Shown in pieces: positions 16,889-24,644 of a stretch of 32,912 bases of DNA. The DNA lies in NCBI GenBank assembly GCA_002396645.1, contig DGYI01000025.1, positions 1 through 32,912 on the forward strand, written 5' to 3'. The translations under genes were made by a program, and so were the position numbers. The notes below the pieces were generated by a model, which saw only the letters and a program-made list of their open reading frames with translations, had not been told where the DNA came from and did no database searches. Position 1 is the stretch's first letter. Each line of letters starts with the position of its first letter. This DNA comes from Firmicutes bacterium UBA5010 (GTDB taxonomy: Bacteria > Bacillota > Clostridia > Tissierellales > Sedimentibacteraceae).

Positions 16889-16986
16889 GGGAGTAGATGG
16901 GTGCTGGTGTGCCTCCTAGTCTTCAAAACTAGCTGTTGGGCGTTAATAGCGTCCTGGGTGGGTTCGATTCCCACATATTCCCGCCA
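16889..16986 (+). tRNA. selC: tRNA-Sec (anticodon TCA)
   Basis: This 98-nt gene folds like bacterial tRNA-Sec: an 8-nt acceptor strand, 2 linker nt, a 6-bp D stem (GGGTGC/GTGCCT) with a 4-nt loop, an anticodon stem CTAGT/ACTAG with loop CTTCAAA (anticodon TCA at 16923-16925), a 25-nt variable arm, and a T arm GTGGG-TTCGATT-CCCAC. The 3' end is GCCA, with CCA encoded. Seven acceptor pairs form. The eighth would be G16896 opposite A16975, a mismatch compared with the 8-bp stem of E. coli. It delivers Sec to UGA together with SelB. Confidence 0.97.
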
Positions 16987-17034
16987 AATTTTGTAACAAT
17001 ATTAAATTTTGAAATTATAGTGAATTAAATTTGG

Positions 17035-17060
17035 AGAGCAGTATATATACTGTTCTTTTT
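17035..17060 (+). terminator. terminator after tRNA-Sec
   Basis: AGAGCAGTA (17035-17043) pairs with TACTGTTCT (17048-17056, one G-U) around TATA and runs into TCTTTTT. Confidence 0.75.
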
Positions 17061-17132
17061 AATTGCTTAAATTTATTAGGATTTTATTAATATTAATTAA
17101 AGAAAAATATGTTAAATTACTTATATACATTC

Positions 17133-17161
17133 TTGAAAAAAAAATATATATATAATATAAT
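17133..17161 (+). promoter_or_regulatory. promoter for the Usp-domain gene
   Basis: TTGAAA (17133-17138), a 17-bp spacer and TATAAT (17156-17161), followed by an untranslated leader of about 125 nt. Apart from this promoter I see nothing definite in the AT-rich stretch 17061-17293. Confidence 0.6.
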
Positions 17162-17293
17162 GTAAATGAGTTTATAATCTTAAAAATAAGTGTCAATAAT
17201 TTACATAATTCACCAAAAGCAGATATTTTACTCTTGCAAAGTAAGAAAGGTTAAAGAAAATAATGCAAATGAATAATTTGTGCAAAGAAGGGT

Positions 17294-17677
17294 ATGGACA
17301 TAAATATGCAAAATAATATAATGGTTTGTGTTACACAGCAAAAAACTTGTGAAAAACTTATAAAAATCGGATATGAAATTTTAAAAAATGCTGAGACTGA
17401 TTCACTGTATGTTATACATGTGGTAAATGAGAATGATAAGCTTTTGTTTAACTTAAGTGATGGAGATGCACTTGAGTATTTATTTGAAATAACTAAAGAA
17501 CTGGGTGCTGACTTAGTTGTAAAAAGATCTAAGGATGTTATTGCTACCTTAGTAGATTTTGCATTGGAAAAGGAAATAACACATGTTGTATTGGGAAGTG
17601 CGGCAGATATAACGGCTACAAAGAATTTTGAACAAAAACTCAGGAGAAAATTACCTGAAGTTGAATTCATTATATAA
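17294..17677 (+). CDS. small Usp-domain protein (KdpD-Usp-like)
   Basis: A 127-residue single-domain protein with the Rossmann-like pattern of universal stress proteins: the first strand NIMVCVTQQKTCEKLIKIG, SLYVIHVV, then ITHVVLGSAAD near the end. It most resembles the Usp insert of KdpD sensor kinases, but here it stands alone. The ATP-binding GxxGxxxS motif is not clear, so nucleotide binding is uncertain. Two starts are possible: ATG 17294 (only 1 nt after GAAGGG) and ATG 17306 (13 nt after it). Neither is ideal, and the second gives MQNNIMVCV. The YkvA-like gene follows after 19 nt and is likely cotranscribed. Function unknown. Confidence 0.72.
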   Translation: MDINMQNNIMVCVTQQKTCEKLIKIGYEILKNAETDSLYVIHVVNENDKLLFNLSDGDALEYLFEITKELGADLVVKRSKDVIATLVDFALEKEITHVVLGSAADITATKNFEQKLRRKLPEVEFII

Positions 17678-17696
17678 AATTTATAAAGGATTTTTT

Positions 17697-17990
17697 ATGA
17701 AAATAGCTTTAATTTTCAAATTTTTGTTTGATAAGAATATTCCGCTCAGAGAAAAATGGTGGATTATATTACCTATAGTGTATATTTTAAGTCCTATCGA
17801 CTTAATCCCGTTTCCTGTGTTTGGATTTTCAATCATAGATGATTTGGTGGTGCTTTTGTTTTTATTTTCTATGGCTGATTCAAAACTTAAAAAATACTAT
17901 GGTCATGAAAAAAAGGATAGCTTTAAACAAGATATTAAAAATAAAACTATAATTGAAGATGTTGAATATAAAGTAAGTGATGAAGAATAG
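17697..17990 (+). CDS. YkvA-like DUF1232 membrane protein
   Basis: A 97-residue protein with the DUF1232 signature LSPIDLIPFPVFGFSIIDDLVVLL (split hydrophobic segments at about 20-36 and 45-60) and a charged C-terminal tail. An open frame extends upstream to 17628, but ATG 17697 has SD AAAGGA 6 nt before it and begins right before the conserved part, so it is preferred. It follows the Usp-like gene by 19 nt. DUF1232 proteins have no established biochemical function. A terminator follows. Confidence 0.8.
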   Translation: MKIALIFKFLFDKNIPLREKWWIILPIVYILSPIDLIPFPVFGFSIIDDLVVLLFLFSMADSKLKKYYGHEKKDSFKQDIKNKTIIEDVEYKVSDEE

Positions 17991-17996
17991 AGGAAT

Positions 17997-18045
17997 AAGA
18001 GCTAGGTTTAATAATAATGATATTATTACTCTTAACTCTTTTTTT
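17997..18045 (+). terminator. terminator after the YkvA-like gene
   Basis: An imperfect 19-nt stem (17997-18015 with 18022-18040, three mismatches) ends in a run of T (18039-18045). Confidence 0.7.
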
Positions 18046-18195
18046 AAAAGTGAAAAAATTTATTAAAAATTAATAAATTAATACTTAAATATTTGTTTAA
18101 TTTATGATAAAATGATTTTGTATATGTTGTTATAAAAAATAAATTGATGTAATTATTTGTATTGTTATGGGACAAACATTTAGGAGGGAAATAGT

Positions 18196-19860
18196 ATGGA
18201 TAGTAATTTAGAAATAATTAAATCTATATATGAAAATGAGTGTCAGAGAATAGTAGAATGCAAAGATATCAAAACCGGTGAGATCTTTATATATAACACA
18301 ATATTTAACCAAAAACTGATAAAATTAATTGATGTTAATATTTTGAATTCTATAAAATCTAATATAGTGAAATGTCAAAAAACACAGGATAGATTATACA
18401 TAGTTACAAAACCCCATAATTTGAATAACCAGAAAATCTTAAAGGAATATATAGACAGTGGAAATTTAACATTAAAGCAGCAATTCTCAATGACTCAGCA
18501 GCTTATAAATTTATTTATACAAATATATAATGCAACAGATTTACTTCAATTTAAGATACTGAGTTTTGACAATTTAAGCGTCAGTGATGATGATGTTTTA
18601 TTTGTCAACGGATATTTTGAATTTAAAGATGAGTATGATTTATCCGATAATTATTCATACAAAAGTTTAGGCAATATTATCCATTATCTGTTTTCTAAAG
18701 AAGATATAGTAGATTATAATATATCTGACACTATTCCTCCTGATGTTTTAAAAATAATAGTTAAATGTTTAACTAAGGAGTATTTTCACCCGAAAGATAT
18801 ACTTAAAGAGTTTGAAAATTCTCCTATATACGGTATCATCAACTGTAAACCCGATTCTTCCGTAAATTGCATGAAGCTATCAGATTTAGCCGAATCAAAA
18901 ATTGAGGAAAAGCTTGGGGACGGTCAAAATTCTCAAAATGATGAATCATTATACGATGAACAGAATGATGGCAGTAATAATGAGGATGATTTAGGAATAA
19001 AATTAGATGTTGATGAAAGCTATGATGAATTTAACGATGAGAATAATACATTTAACGAAGGTAAAGAAGCAACTAATGATAAAGACGATGATTTAAATAT
19101 AATAGATATATATTTAAACAATGCTGCCAATGATAAGAATAATAGAGTTGCTGAATATGAGGATGACAGTAAACTTAAAAAAGCTATGAAATTCATAATA
19201 CCGATTTTCATTATCATATTTGTCACAATTGTCAGTATTTTCTTGATAAAAGGCCTCTATGGAAAGGGTGAGCAGACAAGCGGCAGTAATGTAAATCAGG
19301 TTGAAAATAATGATAAAGATAAAGATGATGATAAAAATCCGGATAAAGATAATGACAATGATAAAGATAATGATCCTTCAAAAGACAATGACAAGTCAAA
19401 TTTAGATCTTGATAACAGTGAGTTTAAGCTGTATTTAAACAATGAGCTTATAAGAAAAACAGGATATACAGGTAAGACTGCGGTTTTGGATAATGAGGTA
19501 TACAATGAAGGAACAAGCTCTTTATTGGCGGAAAATGCTACTGATGAAACTGCAAAGATATTATTTTCTGTTATAGATTTTACAAATGAAAAATTAAGCT
19601 ACATGAAAAATAATCAAATAGGAATTGCAGCTAAGTTTAAGGGCTTAAAAGATGTTGATGCTAAACTGGTAGTAGAAGCCTACATAGATGGAAAGATGGT
19701 TGCCAACAGTAACGGAAAAATTCAAATATTTGACGATATATGGATTCAAAAACAAATTACGGTAGATGTAGGAAATATTGACAGAGTCGATTTGTATATT
19801 GAATATTCAGGCAAAAACAAAATATGGATAGATATGATTGACATAGATGTGTCAAAATAA
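18196..19860 (+). CDS. single-pass membrane protein: degenerate kinase-like N-domain, acidic linker, extracellular jelly-roll-like domain
   Basis: I do not recognise this 554-residue protein as a named family. Residues about 1-225 have the rhythm of a protein-kinase fold. FDNLSVSDDDVLFVNGYFEF (about 122-142) resembles a catalytic loop plus metal-binding loop, YKSLGNIIHYLF resembles the F-helix region, and IPPDVLKIIVKCLTKEYF a C-lobe end. No HRD, DFG or VAIK residues survive, so it would be a pseudokinase. Residues about 226-325 are very acidic (D/E/N). A transmembrane helix follows at about 333-354. Then comes a low-complexity K/D/N linker (about 370-400) and a beta-rich domain (about 410-554) resembling carbohydrate-binding jelly-rolls. 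SD GGAGG is 8 nt before the ATG. It appears monocistronic. Topology suggests signalling between cell surface and cytoplasm. Confidence 0.75.
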   Translation: MDSNLEIIKSIYENECQRIVECKDIKTGEIFIYNTIFNQKLIKLIDVNILNSIKSNIVKCQKTQDRLYIVTKPHNLNNQKILKEYIDSGNLTLKQQFSMTQQLINLFIQIYNATDLLQFKILSFDNLSVSDDDVLFVNGYFEFKDEYDLSDNYSYKSLGNIIHYLFSKEDIVDYNISDTIPPDVLKIIVKCLTKEYFHPKDILKEFENSPIYGIINCKPDSSVNCMKLSDLAESKIEEKLGDGQNSQNDESLYDEQNDGSNNEDDLGIKLDVDESYDEFNDENNTFNEGKEATNDKDDDLNIIDIYLNNAANDKNNRVAEYEDDSKLKKAMKFIIPIFIIIFVTIVSIFLIKGLYGKGEQTSGSNVNQVENNDKDKDDDKNPDKDNDNDKDNDPSKDNDKSNLDLDNSEFKLYLNNELIRKTGYTGKTAVLDNEVYNEGTSSLLAENATDETAKILFSVIDFTNEKLSYMKNNQIGIAAKFKGLKDVDAKLVVEAYIDGKMVANSNGKIQIFDDIWIQKQITVDVGNIDRVDLYIEYSGKNKIWIDMIDIDVSK

Positions 19861-19911
19861 TTTATAAATTATGGAACTTTTTTAAATTAATTTCGTCTAG
19901 TATATATAATT

Positions 19912-20004
19912 AAGTTGAATTAAGTTTTTTATGATTTTTAGAAATAAAAACACCATATATTCAAGCGTTTTTATCCCTGAAAAGAAAAAACTAAATTTCA
20001 ACTT
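19912..20004 (+). other. nested inverted-repeat region of unknown function
   Basis: AAGTTGAA (19912-19919) pairs with TTCAACTT (19997-20004). Inside it GTTTTTT (19924-19930) pairs with AAAAAAC (19985-19991), and further in ATAAAAAC (19944-19951) pairs with GTTTTTAT (19967-19974). The set could form one long branched RNA. It lies between the membrane protein gene and the ABC operon. No known riboswitch was recognised. Confidence 0.55.
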
Positions 20005-20025
20005 ATTATAGGTTATTATTATATT
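19997..20025 (+). promoter_or_regulatory. possible promoter of the ABC exporter operon
   Basis: TTCAAC (19997-20002), a 17-bp spacer and TATATT (20020-20025). The -35 matches the consensus only partly. It precedes the leader ORF by about 30 nt and shares bases with the preceding inverted repeat. Confidence 0.4.
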
Positions 20026-20055
20026 AAATGCAGAAAGAGGAAGAGGTTGGAATAA

Positions 20056-20154
20056 ATGATAAAAACCAGTTTAAGAAAAATTAGTAATAAGAAAGGCTCC
20101 GAGGTCATGCACAAGAAATACAGATTTTATTGTGCAATCGGTGCATGGGCATGA
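20056..20154 (+). CDS. 32-codon leader ORF overlapping the ABC ATPase start
   Basis: An ATG at 20056, 9 nt after AAGAGG (within AGAGGAAGAGG), opens a 32-codon frame starting MIKTSLRKISNKKGSE, basic in the first half, and ending at TGA 20152-20154. That TGA overlaps the candidate ATPase start ATG 20151 as ATGA. The downstream ATPase has no good SD of its own, so translation coupling is plausible. The second half of the ORF contains a 7-bp stem, TGCACAA (20108-20114) with TTGTGCA (20130-20136), just before the ATPase start. No family is recognised, and the peptide itself may have no function. Confidence 0.5.
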   Translation: MIKTSLRKISNKKGSEVMHKKYRFYCAIGAWA

Positions 20155-20858
20155 AAATGGATATAATTAATATGACAGACATTTCAAAGCTGTATAAAAC
20201 GGGGATTATCCAGGTTGAAGCTTTGAAGAACATCAACTTTAAGGTAGTCAGCGGTGAATTTGTTTCAATTATGGGTCCATCCGGCTCAGGCAAATCCACT
20301 CTGTTAAATTTAATCGGCTGTTTAGACAAACCATCCGGAGGGTCCTATGAATTATCTGGTCATAAAGTTGAAAAATTAACCGATTCAAAAATGTCAGAGA
20401 TACGAAATGAGTTTTTAGGATTTGTATTTCAGAATTTTCATTTGCTGCCTAATATGACGGCACAGAAAAATGTTGAAATTCCTCTTGTATATAGGGGTTT
20501 AAGTGCTAAAGCTCGTAAAGAACTTTCGGAAAAATCTTTAGAACTTGTAGGTCTGAAGGATAGAATGCACCATTTGCCTAACCAGCTTTCGGGAGGACAG
20601 CAACAAAGAGTTGCTATTGCAAGAGCATTAGCGGGAAGTCCTGCACTGATTCTTGCGGATGAGCCTACAGGTGCGTTGGATTCAAAAACAGGTGGTAAAA
20701 TTATGGAATTATTTACTGAACTGAATGAAAATAATAAAATTACAATAGTTCAGGTAACACACGAGGAAGAAATCGCTGCATATGGCGGCAGAATTTTAAG
20801 ATTAGTAGATGGAGAGATAGTTTCTGATATGGAAACGAACAGGAGGAAAAATGGCTAA
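20151..20858 (+). CDS. ABC transporter ATPase, MacB/LolD/YknY type
   Basis: Nucleotide-binding subunit of an efflux or stress ABC exporter. It has Walker A GPSGSGKSTLL, Q-loop FVFQNFHLLP, signature LSGGQQQRVAIARAL, Walker B LILADEPTGALD and the switch histidine in QVTHEEE. Possible starts are ATG 20145, 20151 and 20157; 20151 is chosen because it overlaps the stop of the leader ORF, and the conserved region starts soon after (DIINMTDISKLYKTG). This gives 235 residues, the normal size. The membrane fusion protein gene overlaps its end by 8 nt, and the permease follows, so the three form a tripartite export operon. Confidence 0.93.
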   Translation: MKMDIINMTDISKLYKTGIIQVEALKNINFKVVSGEFVSIMGPSGSGKSTLLNLIGCLDKPSGGSYELSGHKVEKLTDSKMSEIRNEFLGFVFQNFHLLPNMTAQKNVEIPLVYRGLSAKARKELSEKSLELVGLKDRMHHLPNQLSGGQQQRVAIARALAGSPALILADEPTGALDSKTGGKIMELFTELNENNKITIVQVTHEEEIAAYGGRILRLVDGEIVSDMETNRRKNG

Positions 20859-22548
20859 GAAAATTATTTCATTACTTATTGTATTTGCAATAGTGTTTGC
20901 GGGAGGATATTACACTGCTATACAGTTAATACCGGATTCAAGTGAAGTTAATTCGGGACCTACATATGCTACAAAACCGGTTACAAGAGGGGATTTGAAG
21001 GTAGGAATAAACATAACAGGACAGTTAAATGCTAACTGGGGAGGAAGTGTATTTGCACCTAAACCGGACGGAATTGAAGGAACTATAAAATATGTTGTTG
21101 AAGAAGTATTTGTAAAAGAAAATGACGAAGTAAAGAAAGATGCACCGGTAATGAGATTATCTGCATCTAATTTGCCGGATTTAATTTCTGAAAATAATAG
21201 TAAAATTGAAAAAAAATATGAAGAAATAAATGACATGCTTAAAACTTTAGGAAATAAAATAAATAAGAATATAACAAGCTTGAGCGAAGTAAATCCTTAT
21301 GACGGTATTGTAATATCAGCCCCTATTTCCGGAAGAGTGACTGACCTAAAGGTAAAAGAAGGCGAGAGAGTCAGCGATAGCTTAATTGCCAATGTTGTAA
21401 ACGACAGCAAATTTAAAATAACATTTAAAGCTACTGTAAATGAGTTTCCGACACTTCAGAAAGGTCAAAAGGTTCTATTAAATTTCAGCGGTTATGAAGG
21501 ATATTATGAGGGCGTTATAAAGGAGATAAACCCTAATAAAGTTCCTCACACAGATAAAATATCATATGTACACAATGGTATAATTGAAGCAGATAATCCG
21601 GGACTTGTTCAGCCGGGAACCTCTGTAGGTATTTCTACAGATAATAATGGTACAGCAGGCACCACTTTAACTTATTCCGGAAATGTAGATTCATATTTGG
21701 ATCAGTCTAAAATTTTTCTTACCGGATTTAATATCTCGGATACCAAAACATATTTAGCAACTGAGGTATTTATCAGTGAAAATGAGTTTGTTGAAAAAGG
21801 CCAGGCGATTGTAAAGATAGCCGGCAATGATGTAACAGAAGATATACAAAAAGACGTAAATACTATAAAAGAAAAATTGGATGAAGTTGAAACGATAAGA
21901 AAAGGTATAGCAAACCTTATGACTTTTTCTGAGAAGTTATTGGTAACAGCTCCAAACGATGGTATAGTATCATGGCAAAGATATAATGTAGGCGATACCT
22001 TTGAGGGAAGTGCGTCATCAGACCAATGGACTTTTGAAATACTAAACCTGTATAATTCAAATCAAATGTCAATTAATACTGAGGTCAGTGATCTTGATGT
22101 AAACTACGTACAGCAAGGTGCAAAGGTTGATGTAACAGTTGATGCGTTGCCAGGTAAAGTATTTGAAGGAACTGTAGACAGAATGTATCAATATAACCGT
22201 GATGGAAAAGTTGTATATCAGGTTAATATCAGCGTTATAGGCGGAGATGGATTAAGACCGGGTATGAGCACTAATTGCTTTATAGATGCTGGGCAATCTT
22301 TAGATACACTATTAGTACCTATTGAGGCTGTATTTGAAGAAGACTTTAAACAAAAAGTTGAAATATTAAAAGAAGATGGAACTGTAGAAGCTATTGAAAT
22401 TGAAATAGGTTTAATGAATGACAGATATGTTGAAGCGTTGAGTGGAATAGAAGAGGGGCAGTTGGTTGTAACGGGAAGCTCCGGAGATTTAATGCCAAGT
22501 CAATCTGTAGATAATAATAATTCTATAATACCGGGAAAAAATAAATAA
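20851..22548 (+). CDS. membrane fusion protein of a MacAB/YknXYZ-like exporter, with two lipoyl/hairpin modules
   Basis: Periplasmic-adaptor-type (HlyD/RND MFP) subunit. An N-terminal membrane anchor spans about 4-24. Module one has a lipoyl half-motif (about 65-108), a short helical hairpin (about 110-148) and a returning half APISGRVTDLKVKEGERV (about 155-172), then a beta-barrel. A second, similar set follows: FISENEFVEKGQAIVKIAG (about 306-324), a helical segment to about 355, and APNDGIVSWQRYNVGDTF (about 368-385), then barrel and membrane-proximal domains. At 565 residues it is clearly longer than the usual 370-400 of Gram-positive YknX-like proteins. It overlaps the ATPase gene by 8 nt; SD AGGAGG lies inside that gene. 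Confidence 0.87.
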   Translation: MAKKIISLLIVFAIVFAGGYYTAIQLIPDSSEVNSGPTYATKPVTRGDLKVGINITGQLNANWGGSVFAPKPDGIEGTIKYVVEEVFVKENDEVKKDAPVMRLSASNLPDLISENNSKIEKKYEEINDMLKTLGNKINKNITSLSEVNPYDGIVISAPISGRVTDLKVKEGERVSDSLIANVVNDSKFKITFKATVNEFPTLQKGQKVLLNFSGYEGYYEGVIKEINPNKVPHTDKISYVHNGIIEADNPGLVQPGTSVGISTDNNGTAGTTLTYSGNVDSYLDQSKIFLTGFNISDTKTYLATEVFISENEFVEKGQAIVKIAGNDVTEDIQKDVNTIKEKLDEVETIRKGIANLMTFSEKLLVTAPNDGIVSWQRYNVGDTFEGSASSDQWTFEILNLYNSNQMSINTEVSDLDVNYVQQGAKVDVTVDALPGKVFEGTVDRMYQYNRDGKVVYQVNISVIGGDGLRPGMSTNCFIDAGQSLDTLLVPIEAVFEEDFKQKVEILKEDGTVEAIEIEIGLMNDRYVEALSGIEEGQLVVTGSSGDLMPSQSVDNNNSIIPGKNK

Positions 22549-22565
22549 TACAAGGAGGTAAGGCT

Positions 22566-23927
22566 ATGAAGAAAAAAGGATTTATTTCCTCCTTCCTTGT
22601 TCGTTTAAAATTTTCTGCAATAATGGCTGCTAATGGTGTTACGTCAAATCTTTTGAGAACATTTTTAACTGTACTTGGTATAGCTATAGGTGTTGCTGCC
22701 GTAGTTAGTCTTATGGGAATAGGTGAAGGTGCCAGACAGGCAGTTGTAGCTCAGTTTGAGAGTTTGGGTCAAAATGTTATTGTAATAAAGGCAAATTTTA
22801 AGGAATACAACTTTTCTGCCGCTGACGCTGCAGATTTGCAAGAACGAGTAGAGGGAATAGAATATACTACTCCGGTAGTTAATGCCTTTATTCCTAAAAC
22901 TAATTCAAAGAAGATTTCCATGAGGTGGAGAAGAAATGACTTTGAACTTGAAGTTCTGGGAGTAAATAATAATTATCCGGTTATAAGAGACCATAAGCTG
23001 ATGTCAGGTAACTTTTTTACATCATTACATGTTAAGCAAAGTGCTCCTGTTGCAGTTTTGGGATATAATGTAGCCATGTCATTTCTAAATGGCAGAAGTC
23101 CTGTCGGACAGATAATGAAAATTAACGGTATAAATTACAGAATTGTTGGAGTTATGGCTCCGAAGGGAGAAGGTAACGGAGACGGCATAGATGATAAGGT
23201 TATAATACCATATACATCTGCAATGAGAATATCTGAATTAAAAAATGTAGATGAAATTTGGGCTAAGTCGAACTCATCAGATGATGCCGAACTGGCAATG
23301 GTTCAGTTAGGTAGAATATATAAAAGAAAAATCAGCGGTACTGTAATCAACACAAACGCTAATCAACCAGGAACTGACGGAAATACGGGAGAGATAGGCG
23401 GAGAAGTCTCTATTCCTATGCCACCAGAGGAAGAAGTTCCTGAGGAAAATCCTAATGAGGGAAATATCTTTACAAAGGGTGAAGAGCCTATTACTATTAC
23501 AAGCTTAAATCAATTAGTAGAGCAAGCAGATCAGGCTAACAGAGTTATGTCATTGTTGCTTGGAGGTATAGCTGCAGTTTCATTGCTTGTAGGCGGTATA
23601 GGTATCATGAACATAATGCTTGTTGCCGTAACAGAAAGAACAGGTGAAATAGGTGTAAGAAGAGCTTTAGGAGCTAAGCAGGAGGACTTACTCATTCAAT
23701 TCTTGCTTGAAGCTATATACGTCAGCATCATAGGATGCTTTGTCGGGATTATCATGGGCTCATTTGCAGTCAATTTAGCTACAAGATATGGACTGGATGC
23801 AGTAATAAGTGCTCAGTCTATAAGAATAGCTCTAGGTGTAGCATTGTCATCCGGACTGTTATTCGGAGTATATCCGGCTATAAACGCTTCATCATTACCA
23901 CCTGTGGAAGCTTTAAAACGCTCATAG
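22566..23927 (+). CDS. MacB/FtsX-type ABC transporter permease
   Basis: Permease with the MacB layout: one N-terminal transmembrane helix (about 14-48, FLTVLGIAIGVAAVVSLMGIG), a large extracytoplasmic MacB_PCD domain (about 50-315) and three C-terminal helices in the FtsX domain (about 320-350, 375-405, 415-440). The family motif ERTGEIGVRRALGA is present. The extracellular part contains a short Pro/Glu-rich insert (about 278-300). SD AAGGAGG precedes the ATG. It follows the adaptor gene by 17 nt and ends the operon. Substrate unknown; relatives export macrolides, toxins or antimicrobial peptides, or relieve envelope stress. Confidence 0.92.
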   Translation: MKKKGFISSFLVRLKFSAIMAANGVTSNLLRTFLTVLGIAIGVAAVVSLMGIGEGARQAVVAQFESLGQNVIVIKANFKEYNFSAADAADLQERVEGIEYTTPVVNAFIPKTNSKKISMRWRRNDFELEVLGVNNNYPVIRDHKLMSGNFFTSLHVKQSAPVAVLGYNVAMSFLNGRSPVGQIMKINGINYRIVGVMAPKGEGNGDGIDDKVIIPYTSAMRISELKNVDEIWAKSNSSDDAELAMVQLGRIYKRKISGTVINTNANQPGTDGNTGEIGGEVSIPMPPEEEVPEENPNEGNIFTKGEEPITITSLNQLVEQADQANRVMSLLLGGIAAVSLLVGGIGIMNIMLVAVTERTGEIGVRRALGAKQEDLLIQFLLEAIYVSIIGCFVGIIMGSFAVNLATRYGLDAVISAQSIRIALGVALSSGLLFGVYPAINASSLPPVEALKRS

Positions 23928-23952
23928 AGAAATAAATTAAATTAAAATAAAA

Positions 23953-23999
23953 AAGCTATGTATTTATGATTAATTCATAAATATATAGCTTGATTTTTA
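23953..23999. terminator. bidirectional terminator between the permease and DUF4241 genes
   Basis: A 17-bp stem (23953-23969 with 23975-23991, one G-U) with loop TTAAT, followed by GATTTTT on the plus strand and preceded by an A-rich run that serves the minus strand. Confidence 0.85.
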
Positions 24000-24629
24000 T
24001 TCCAGCACCATGAAATCTGTTACAAGACAGCAGGGTTTATTATTCTTGTCATATCCAAAATATGAAGGAAATGTACCGTCCTTCCATCCTGCTGAAAATG
24101 CGATTATATTACAGCTATTTTTACCATATGGAATGTCTTTGTGTGAAAATGATTTTTTAGAAAATTTTACAGAGGAGGATATTAAGTTTTCATATTCCTC
24201 CAAATCATCTTCAAAAAGCATATCCAATTCTTCCATAACGCTTTCATCCATATATGCACATATTCCGTTTTCAACATCAAAACCTAAAAATTCATCGATT
24301 TTTAAATTATTATGGCTTTCACCTTCATATAGTGCCATTGTCCATCTTGCAGGATGTTCATTTGAAAACTCAATTTTTGATAGTGCTGTTCTTTTTTCTC
24401 CGTTTTCAAAATCAGCTACATATGCAAATACCGGATAATTACCCGGTTTTACTTTTACGTTGAAAGATTGATCATCATATAAAAGTATAGGATCCGTAGC
24501 AATAATTTTGCCGGTTTTTAACTTTAAAGAGCCTATATTAATCTTAGTTAAGCTGGCCTTTCCAAAATCTGTTTCAATGGCGACGGTATCATTAGCTGTC
24601 AAATCAAGAGCATAATTATTTATATACAT
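23997..24629 (-). CDS. DUF4241 family protein
   Basis: A 210-residue soluble protein with DUF4241 features: TGKIIATDPILLYDD, PGNYPVFAYVADF, a central AYMDE region, and near the end IIAFSAGWKDGTFPSYFGYD followed by CCLVTDFMVLE. The family is widespread and often acts as an uncharacterised or immunity-like stand-alone protein; no function is established. No toxin gene is seen beside it. AGGTG lies 6 nt before the ATG. It is 15 nt downstream of nrdR on the same strand and is probably cotranscribed with it. Confidence 0.8.
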   Translation of the reverse strand: MYINNYALDLTANDTVAIETDFGKASLTKINIGSLKLKTGKIIATDPILLYDDQSFNVKVKPGNYPVFAYVADFENGEKRTALSKIEFSNEHPARWTMALYEGESHNNLKIDEFLGFDVENGICAYMDESVMEELDMLFEDDLEEYENLISSSVKFSKKSFSHKDIPYGKNSCNIIAFSAGWKDGTFPSYFGYDKNNKPCCLVTDFMVLE

Positions 24630-24644
24630 AGAACACCTCTTTTA

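Noticed and set aside
24010..24438. Plus-strand open frame opposite the DUF4241 gene
   Set aside because: Low-complexity shadow; the minus-strand gene has a recognised family and an SD.
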